This document shows positions 28,071-33,225 of a stretch of DNA of 33,225 nt, piece after piece. Positions within the stretch are counted from its first letter, which is position 1; each line of letters begins with the position of its first letter. A program made the translations under genes and the position numbers. The notes under the pieces are model-generated. The model did not search any database and was not told where the DNA came from. It saw nothing but the letters and a program-made list of their open reading frames with translations. The stretch covers positions 1-33,225 of the forward strand of contig JAJZRJ010000031.1 in the NCBI GenBank assembly GCA_021802775.1, in the 5' to 3' direction. This DNA comes from Deltaproteobacteria bacterium. Its GTDB lineage: Bacteria; Desulfobacterota; Desulfobulbia; Desulfobulbales; Desulfurivibrionaceae.

Positions 28071-29102
28071 GTGGCTGCTTTCAATAAAAAGGACAAAGTC
28101 GGGGCCGACAACCTGAGTGGCCCGGAAAAGGCGGCCATCTTTCTGCTCACCGTGGGCGAGGAGTTTACCGCCCAGGTCTTCCAGCGGCTCGATCCCGAGG
28201 AGATCAAACTGGTCGGCCGCCAGATGGCCAAGATCGACAAGATCGAACGGGAGGATCTGGAGGGGCTGCTCAAGGAGTTCAAGGCCGACACCGGTGACAC
28301 CGACCTCTTCCTTTCCGGCAACGAGATGCTGGAACAGGCGGTCAAGCGGGCGCTTTCTTCGGAAAAGGCGCAGGAGATCCTGGAGGACATCCGTTCCGAC
28401 TGGAAACTCACCCTCTTCCAGAAGGCGCGCAAGCTCGAACCCAAGGTGCTGGTGAACTTCCTGCGCAACGAGCATCCGCAGACCGTGGCCCTGGTGCTGG
28501 CGGTACTCGACCACACCCAGGCGGCCCAGATCCTCGCCGAATTTCCGGAAGACAATCAGGTGGAGGTCGTCATGCGCATGGCGGAACTCGACAAGGTGAG
28601 TCCGGAGATCCTGGTCGATGTCGATCGGGTCTTGCAGGATGAGCTGTTGTCGGTGGAGGGCATGGAGGGCCAGCGTCTGGGCGGGGTCGAATCGGTGGCC
28701 GAGATTCTGAACAACGCCGATCGCGCCATGGAGGCCTCCATCCTCGAAGGGATCGAGGAACAGCGCGAAACCCTGGCCGACGAGATCCGGCGGCTGATGT
28801 TCGTCTTCGAGGATCTCATCAACGTGGACAACCGCGGCATCCAGACGGTGCTCAAGGAGGTCAGCACCGACGACCTCAAGGTGGCGCTCAAGATCGCCTC
28901 CGACGAACTCAAGGAAAAGGTCTTCAGTTGCATGTCTACCCGGGCGGTGGAGATGCTCAAGGAAGACATGGAGATCATGGGGCCGACCCGCGTCAAGGAC
29001 GTCGAGGCGGCCCAGCAGAATATCATCAAGATCGCGAAACGCCTCGAGCAGGAAGGCAAGATCCAGCTCATGCAGGGTGGCGGGGAGGACGAATTTGTCT
29101 AA
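28071..29102 (+). CDS. fliG: flagellar motor switch protein FliG
   Basis: 343 residues from GTG 28071. The N-terminal FliF-binding domain (LSGPEKAAIFLLTVGEE), the middle domain with EHPQ (134-137, FliM contact) and the C-terminal torque domain (FVFEDLINVDNRGIQTVLKEV and following charged helices that face the stator) are all present. It is the core of the switch that turns ion flow into rotation. The likely start of fliH lies inside its last codons. Confidence 0.97.
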   Translation: MAAFNKKDKVGADNLSGPEKAAIFLLTVGEEFTAQVFQRLDPEEIKLVGRQMAKIDKIEREDLEGLLKEFKADTGDTDLFLSGNEMLEQAVKRALSSEKAQEILEDIRSDWKLTLFQKARKLEPKVLVNFLRNEHPQTVALVLAVLDHTQAAQILAEFPEDNQVEVVMRMAELDKVSPEILVDVDRVLQDELLSVEGMEGQRLGGVESVAEILNNADRAMEASILEGIEEQRETLADEIRRLMFVFEDLINVDNRGIQTVLKEVSTDDLKVALKIASDELKEKVFSCMSTRAVEMLKEDMEIMGPTRVKDVEAAQQNIIKIAKRLEQEGKIQLMQGGGEDEFV

Positions 29103-29904
29103 GGTTTTCAAGCTGCCCAAGGGAGGGGCAACGCCCCCGGCGGGTGGGCAGTCCAAGGCGTTGCGTGGCCGGATGGCGACGATGCCCAAGTCCGACGAGT
29201 TCCTCTCGCTCACCGATTTCTGGAAGCGCGGCGGGGCACCGTCCGGTTCACCCAAGGGGGCAGCGGCTAAGGCAAGCCTGCCTGAGGCCCGGGACGAGCG
29301 GGAACTGGCCCGCCAGCAGGCGGAGGAGATCATCAGGCAGGCCCAGGCCGAGGCGGCCCGCATCGAACGGGAGGCCTATGATCGCGGCGTTGCCAAGGGC
29401 GAGGCCGAGGGCCGTGCCGCCGGCAAAGAGGAGTACGAGGCCAAGGTGCACCAATTCGCCCTCTTTCTCGATACCCTGCAAAACCAGCGGACCGAGGTGA
29501 TGAGCCGCTACGAACGGGAGATGCTCACCCTCATCACCACCATGGTGGACCGCCTGGTCCAGCATGAGGTCTCGGTCAACCCCCTGGTGATCCAGGCCTG
29601 CCTCAAGCAGGTCATGGCTTTTGTGGTGGAGAATTCGCTGGTCAAGGTCCATCTTAACAGCGAGGACCTGCACCGGATCAAGGAGATCAGCCTGGAAAAC
29701 CCCGCTCTCTTCGAGGGCAAGAACCGCGTGCAGTTGGTGGAGGACCCGGCCATCAGCCAGGGCGGCTGTTTGCTCAAGACCAGTTTCGGCGAGATCGACG
29801 CGACGCTGGAAAGCTGCAAGGCGAAGCTGTACGAGGCCGTGGAACAGGCCTTCCTGGCGGCTTTGGCCGCCGATGCCGCCGGGGGTGGAACCCCCTCCGC
29901 CTGA
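29095..29904 (+). CDS. fliH: flagellar export ATPase regulator FliH
   Basis: About 269 residues. TTG 29095 (MSKVFKLPKGG) is chosen since GGGGAGG (29082-29088) lies 6 bases before it; the in-frame GTG at 29077 has no such site. Either way it overlaps the end of fliG in another frame. A Pro/Gly-rich N-terminus is followed by a long helical stalk with Ala- and Glu-rich repeats (QAQAEAARIEREAYDRGVAKGEAEGRAAGKEEYEAK, split here over residues about 78-115) and a C-terminal V-ATPase E-like domain. It binds FliI and delivers export substrates to the gate. Confidence 0.92.
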   Translation: MSKVFKLPKGGATPPAGGQSKALRGRMATMPKSDEFLSLTDFWKRGGAPSGSPKGAAAKASLPEARDERELARQQAEEIIRQAQAEAARIEREAYDRGVAKGEAEGRAAGKEEYEAKVHQFALFLDTLQNQRTEVMSRYEREMLTLITTMVDRLVQHEVSVNPLVIQACLKQVMAFVVENSLVKVHLNSEDLHRIKEISLENPALFEGKNRVQLVEDPAISQGGCLLKTSFGEIDATLESCKAKLYEAVEQAFLAALAADAAGGGTPSA

Positions 29905-29914
29905 GTCGAACGTC

Positions 29915-31255
29915 ATGGACCTCTCCCACGCCATCCATACTGCTGAACAGGCCCCGCTCATTACCGTGGGCGGCCGGGTCAATCAGGTCATCGGCATGGT
30001 GATCGAGAGCGAGGGGCCTGGCATCCCGGTGGGCAGCGTCTGCGAGGTCGAGGTATTCAAGGGCACGGTTCGGGTGCCGGCCGAGGTGGTCGGCTTCCGG
30101 GAGGGCCGGGTGCTCTTGATGCCACTGGGCGAGATGCGCGGCATCGAGCCGGGCAGTGCCATCCGTCTTGTCGGCGGCCAGGCCAGCGTGCCGGTTTCCC
30201 AGGGTCTGCTTGGCCGGGTTATCGACGGTCTGGGCCGACCCATGGATGGCAAGGGGCCGCTCGCGGTGGATGAGGTCTACCCCCTTTACGCCGAGCCATT
30301 GAACCCGATGACCCGCGAGCGGATTTTGCAACCGGTCGATGTCGGGGTGCGGGCGATCAACGGCCTTTTGACCCTGGGCAAGGGCCAGCGCATCGGCATC
30401 CTCGCCGGTTCCGGCGTGGGCAAATCCACCCTGCTCGGCATGATCGCCCGCCATACCGAGGCGGACATCAGCGTTATCGCCCTCATTGGCGAGCGCGGCC
30501 GCGAACTCAAGGACTTCATCGAGCGTGATCTCGGTCCGGAAGGGCTGGCCCGGTCCGTGGTGGTGGTCGCCACCTCCGACCAGCCGCCCCTGGTGCGCAT
30601 GCGCGGCGCCTATCTCGCCATGGCCATTGCCGAGTATTTCCGCGACCTGGACCGCGACGTCATCATGATGATGGATTCGGTGACCCGTTTTGCCATGTCG
30701 AGCCGCGAGGTGGGGCTGGCCATCGGCGAGCCGCCCACCTCGCGCGGCTATACGCCGTCGGTCTTCGGCCAGCTGCCCAAGCTGCTGGAGCGGGCCGGCA
30801 CCTGCATCGGCAAGGGCAGCATCACCGGGATCTACACCGTGCTGGTCGAAGGCGACGATATGAACGAGCCCATTGCCGACGCGGTGCGCTCCATCGTCGA
30901 TGGCCACATCATCCTGAGCCGCGAGCTGGCCAGCCGGGGCCATTACCCTTCCATCGAAGTCATGGGCAGCGTCAGCCGCTGCATGAGCGATGTGGTGCCC
31001 AGGGAGCAGATCACCCTGTCGCATCGTTTTCTGGAGATGATGGCCACCTATCGCCGCTCCGAGGATCTGATCAATATCGGCGCCTATGCCAAGGGCAGCA
31101 ACCCGAAGATCGACAGCGCCATCGAGATGATCGACCGGCTGAACGGCTATCTCCGCCAGCCGGTGGAGGAGAAGGTGCCGCTTGCCGCCAGCGTGGCCCA
31201 GTTGCAGGAACTCTTTGGCAACGACCGCGCCCCGGCCCCGCCGGCCCGGCGATAA
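29915..31255 (+). CDS. fliI: flagellum-specific ATPase FliI
   Basis: 446 residues from ATG 29915 (MDLSHAIHTAEQ), 10 bases after the fliH stop; the longer open frame starting inside fliH is not real. It is an F1-beta-like ATPase: Walker A GSGVGKST (about 165-172), LIGERGRE with the catalytic Glu, DVIMMMDSVTRFAM (Walker B) and PPTSRGYTPSVF, the signature of flagellar and type III ATPases. It powers unfolding and export of flagellar proteins at the base. Confidence 0.97.
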   Translation: MDLSHAIHTAEQAPLITVGGRVNQVIGMVIESEGPGIPVGSVCEVEVFKGTVRVPAEVVGFREGRVLLMPLGEMRGIEPGSAIRLVGGQASVPVSQGLLGRVIDGLGRPMDGKGPLAVDEVYPLYAEPLNPMTRERILQPVDVGVRAINGLLTLGKGQRIGILAGSGVGKSTLLGMIARHTEADISVIALIGERGRELKDFIERDLGPEGLARSVVVVATSDQPPLVRMRGAYLAMAIAEYFRDLDRDVIMMMDSVTRFAMSSREVGLAIGEPPTSRGYTPSVFGQLPKLLERAGTCIGKGSITGIYTVLVEGDDMNEPIADAVRSIVDGHIILSRELASRGHYPSIEVMGSVSRCMSDVVPREQITLSHRFLEMMATYRRSEDLINIGAYAKGSNPKIDSAIEMIDRLNGYLRQPVEEKVPLAASVAQLQELFGNDRAPAPPARR

Positions 31256-31267
31256 CAGGGATTAGCC

Positions 31268-31361
31268 GGCTGTTGAAAAACCTGTTTTTCGGCAGCCTGC
31301 GCGCGATTCATGGACGGATTCCGTAAGTTGAAAAAGCCATGGATGGGTTTTCAACATCCTG
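31268..31361. repeat. small inverted-repeat element, copy b (between fliI and fliJ)
   Basis: 94 bases, ends GGCTGTTGAAAA and TTTTCAACATCCTG, in the opposite orientation to the copy at 26261-26416 and lacking about 60 bases of its centre. Both share GTTGAAAAAG and CATGGATG near the same end. Non-coding. Confidence 0.8.
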
Positions 31362-31380
31362 CTGGAGGAAAGAGACAATC

Positions 31381-31836
31381 ATGGCCTATCGCTTCCGCCT
31401 CGAATCGGTGCTCAACTACCGCCGCAATCTGGAAGAGGTTGCCCAGCAGAAGCTGGCGCGGGAACGGATGCTGCTGGACGGCCACCGGGAGGTGCTGGCG
31501 CGCTTCGAGGCGGAACTGGCCCGCTTCGTGGCGGAACTGGAGCAGCGCAAGCAAAAGCCCATGGCAGCCCCACTCTATTCCCTCTATGTGCAGGCCATCG
31601 ACCGCAAGGAAGGGGACATCGCCCGGCAGCACCGGGTGATCGCGGCCCAGGCCAAGGCGGTGGAGCGGGCACGGCAGCATCTGGTCGAGCGGGTCAAGGA
31701 GCGCAAGGTGATGGAAAAGGCCCGGGAACGGGATCAGGAAAAATATCTGCGGGAGGCATTGCGCCTGGAGCAGAATGCGAGCGACGAGCAGATGGTGCTC
31801 CGCTTCAACCGGCATGGCAGCCGGTTGTCCCGGTAA
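31381..31836 (+). CDS. fliJ: flagellar export chaperone FliJ
   Basis: 151 residues from ATG 31381 (MAYRFRLESVLNYRRNLEE), the typical FliJ start; GGAGGAAAGAGA lies upstream. It is entirely helical and highly charged, predicted to be an antiparallel coiled coil like the gamma-type stalk of F1. It escorts chaperones and stimulates the FliI ring. The gap to fliI is filled by a repeat element, not by coding sequence. Confidence 0.92.
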   Translation: MAYRFRLESVLNYRRNLEEVAQQKLARERMLLDGHREVLARFEAELARFVAELEQRKQKPMAAPLYSLYVQAIDRKEGDIARQHRVIAAQAKAVERARQHLVERVKERKVMEKARERDQEKYLREALRLEQNASDEQMVLRFNRHGSRLSR

Positions 31837-31850
31837 GGAGGGCATGCGCT

Positions 31851-32369
31851 ATGGAAAATACGAAACGCTCCAAGCGGAGCAGGATCGGTCTCTTTGTGAT
31901 GGGGCTGGTGCTGGGGGGGATTCTCGCCTCGGCCATTCCGTTCGGCTTCGGCCAGACCGCGAAGAAAACGGAAAAACCGACCTCGGAAGAACTGGCCCAG
32001 GTCAACGAGCTGCGCGAACGGGAAAAGATCATCGCGGCCAAGGAAAAGGAACTGGCCGAGAAGGAAGAGGAGTTGAAGGCCCGGCAGCAGGAAACGGATG
32101 AGAAACTGACCAAACTCATTGCCATCCAGAACGACCTCAAGATCAAACTGGACGAGTTGAAGGTGGTCAAGGGCAAGCAATTCCGCGAACTCATGAAGGT
32201 GTACACCGCCATGAGCCCCTCCAAGGTGGCGCCGCTGTTGAACCAGATGGAAGACAACGAGGCGCTTGAGGTCTTGAAAGGGCTCAAGACCGATCACGTG
32301 GCCAAGATCATGCCCAAGCTCGAACAGCAGAAGGCGGTACGCCTGAGCCGGCTGCTCGGATTGCTGTAG
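31851..32369 (+). CDS. motE: MotE-like flagellar protein (MgtE-N-like domain)
   Basis: 172 residues, 14 bases after fliJ, with GGAGGG before the ATG. It has a short positive N-terminus, one membrane segment (about 12-34), a coiled coil (about 45-100: REREKIIAAKEKELAEKEEEL) and a C-terminal helical domain (VYTAMSPSKVAPLLNQMEDNEALEVLKGL) of the MgtE intracellular type. Proteins of this design follow fliJ in many alpha- and deltaproteobacteria. MotE is a periplasmic chaperone of the stator accessory MotC in rhizobia; the role here is inferred from architecture and position. It is the last gene of the visible flagellar operon. Confidence 0.85.
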   Translation: MENTKRSKRSRIGLFVMGLVLGGILASAIPFGFGQTAKKTEKPTSEELAQVNELREREKIIAAKEKELAEKEEELKARQQETDEKLTKLIAIQNDLKIKLDELKVVKGKQFRELMKVYTAMSPSKVAPLLNQMEDNEALEVLKGLKTDHVAKIMPKLEQQKAVRLSRLLGLL

Positions 32370-32383
32370 CCGCGCGTCGTTAG

Positions 32384-32402
32384 CGACCGGAGTCCGGTCG
32401 CT
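32384..32402. terminator. stem-loop between convergent motE and toxin genes
   Basis: GCGACCGGA and TCCGGTCGC form a 9-base inverted repeat with a single base between. There is no T run, so it is a weak candidate for a shared terminator or mRNA-end hairpin. Confidence 0.5.
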
Positions 32403-32699
32403 CTACTTCCGATAGGCCTTGTCGTGCTGGATGTGGAGGCTGACCAGCACCAGGGTTGGTCCCTTGCGCAGGCAGGCAATGGCCCGCGCAGCGCTGCCGA
32501 GCCGCAGGGAGTAGAGCTGCTCCCCGGAGGCCGGCTCGATCATGCCGTGCAGTTTCTCGAAGTTGAGGCCGGGGTGGTTCCAGAGTTGCGGCAGGTCGAG
32601 AGAAAGAAGAAGTTGGAGCATCTTGGCGGCTGCCTTGCGGACAGGCAACTCGGCGGCCATGACTGCCTCGTCGAAGACCGGGCGCACCTCAACCCGCAT
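32403..32699 (-). CDS. RelE/ParE-like toxin of a type II toxin-antitoxin module
   Basis: 98 residues from ATG 32699 (MRVEVRPVFDEAV); the longer frame lies inside the antitoxin gene. The C-terminal half (FEKLHGMIEPASGEQLYSLRLGSAARAIACLRKG, then LVLVSLHIQHDKAYRK) has the beta-sheet pattern of RelE-superfamily toxins, with the positively charged residues typical of ribosome-dependent mRNA cleavage. The start overlaps the antitoxin stop by 11 bases, with antitoxin first, as usual for such modules. Which RelE subfamily it belongs to is not clear, nor whether the partner type (AbrB) is the common one. Confidence 0.75.
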   Translation of the reverse strand: MRVEVRPVFDEAVMAAELPVRKAAAKMLQLLLSLDLPQLWNHPGLNFEKLHGMIEPASGEQLYSLRLGSAARAIACLRKGPTLVLVSLHIQHDKAYRK

Positions 32700-32958
32700 C
32701 GGTCCACCGCTTGGCCAGCGCTGCCGCCTGCTTCGGGGTCTTGACCTCGATGGAGGGGCGCGAGTCGGCCAGAGAGGCGGCAATGGCCTCCTTGCTCTCC
32801 TGTGTCCATGCCCACATCTGGTGCTTGGGCACCGGCTCCACCGGGATCAGCATGATCCGGCCATCTTCCAGGACTTCCAGGTCGATGGCGTCTCCCGGCT
32901 GAATGCCGAGGGAGGGGGGCAGGGTAATGCGGCGTCTGGCGTCTGTTTGTACCAACAT
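32689..32958 (-). CDS. AbrB/MazE-like antitoxin
   Basis: 89 residues from ATG 32958, with AGGAGG 10 bases upstream; the longer frame runs through the promoter. The N-terminal swapped-hairpin DNA-binding fold is clear (MLVQTDARRRITLPPSLGI, PGDAIDLEVLEDGRIMLIPV). The C-terminal part (SKEAIAASLADSRPSIEV) would wrap around the toxin. It is expected to repress its own promoter at the palindrome upstream. Confidence 0.82.
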   Translation of the reverse strand: MLVQTDARRRITLPPSLGIQPGDAIDLEVLEDGRIMLIPVEPVPKHQMWAWTQESKEAIAASLADSRPSIEVKTPKQAAALAKRWTDAG

Positions 32959-32980
32959 GGCGGGTATCCTCCTAATTTGT

Positions 32981-33009
32981 ACCATAGCACCTGAAGCCCA
33001 TATGGGCAA
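32981..33009 (-). promoter_or_regulatory. promoter and palindromic operator of the toxin-antitoxin module
   Basis: On the minus strand TTGCCC (33004-33009), a 17-base spacer and TATGGT (32981-32986). The perfect palindrome GCCCATATGGGC (32996-33007) overlaps the -35 box and spacer, so a bound antitoxin would block the polymerase. Confidence 0.7.
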
Positions 33010-33024
33010 TACCCATTTGCCCAC

Positions 33025-33225
33025 TTGTTAAGAAAGCGCGACGCGGGTTATGCGAGCCACGGTGCACTATCCTGGTGCTGTGGTTGACCGGGCTCCTTGC
33101 CGGATATCCGACGGTACAGCAAAGCGGCGTCAGATCGGGGGGGCGAATCGCGCAGGGTGACTTTCAGTCTGGAGAGCGGCGCCCCGGTCGAGCGAATTCT
33201 CAGATGGCTTTTTGTTCCGGGATGA
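33025..33225. other. right edge, no supported gene
   Basis: No RNA gene or convincing start is visible. A plus-strand frame stays open from a GTG near 33078 to the window end, but it has no ribosome site and no recognisable motif. Confidence 0.5.

Noticed and set aside
29621-29914. N-terminal extension of FliI
   Set aside because: It lies in another frame of fliH and its composition is not FliI-like; the family starts near MDLSHA.
33078-33225. Open frame at the right edge
   Set aside because: No RBS or motif; too short to judge.

Overview
The window looks like a Gram-negative chromosome with fairly high GC, most likely a deltaproteobacterium of the Desulfobacterota (Desulfobulbales-like). 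That placement is an inference. It rests on a flgBC-fliEFGHIJ-motE flagellar cluster behind a sigma-54 (-24/-12) promoter, two sigma-54 activators beside it, an FtsEX/EnvC-type module, periplasmic lipoproteins and a GEMM-I c-di-GMP riboswitch.

Region 1 (1-10664, all minus strand) is an accessory array. Two lipase types (X, beginning like M-x-T-IDYAL; Y, beginning like MxTQF) alternate with two types of small exported proteins (A and B). In transcription order it reads: truncated Y remnant - B - Y - A - X - B - Y - A - X (the last runs off the left edge). Every lipase whose end is visible stops in a short invariant junction that encodes WRMAA, carries the ribosome binding site of the next gene and overlaps its start as ATGA. 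Lipases of different type share almost identical RTX segments. I read this as a recombining array of (small exported protein + RTX lipase) modules, possibly secreted toxic lipases with immunity lipoproteins. No function is proven by the sequence.

Region 2 (10669-13815) holds an IS200-like (Y1/REP-associated) transposase element. It lies between the array and a type I secretion ABC transporter, and its end supplies the transporter's last codons. Upstream of the transporter is a complete control region: sigma-70 promoter, c-di-GMP-I riboswitch, intrinsic terminator, then the transporter start. Secretion, and possibly the array by read-through, therefore appears to respond to c-di-GMP, next to a flagellar locus.

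Region 3 (14500-19621) is core: a cold-shock protein, a YbiT-type ABC-F protein, and on the minus strand ftsE-ftsX-envC-like, which couple septal peptidoglycan hydrolysis to division.

Region 4 (19720-32369) is the motility region: a FleQ/FlrA-like activator with a degenerate receiver, a TPR periplasmic protein, a fragment of a histidine kinase, an FlrC/FlbD-like response regulator, then a sigma-54 promoter and flgB-flgC-fliE-fliF-fliG-fliH-fliI-fliJ-motE. Two copies of a small inverted-repeat element sit in opposite orientations between fliE/fliF and fliI/fliJ.

Region 5 (32384-33225) holds an AbrB-type antitoxin and RelE-like toxin with a palindromic operator inside their promoter, then about 200 bases in which I can support no gene.
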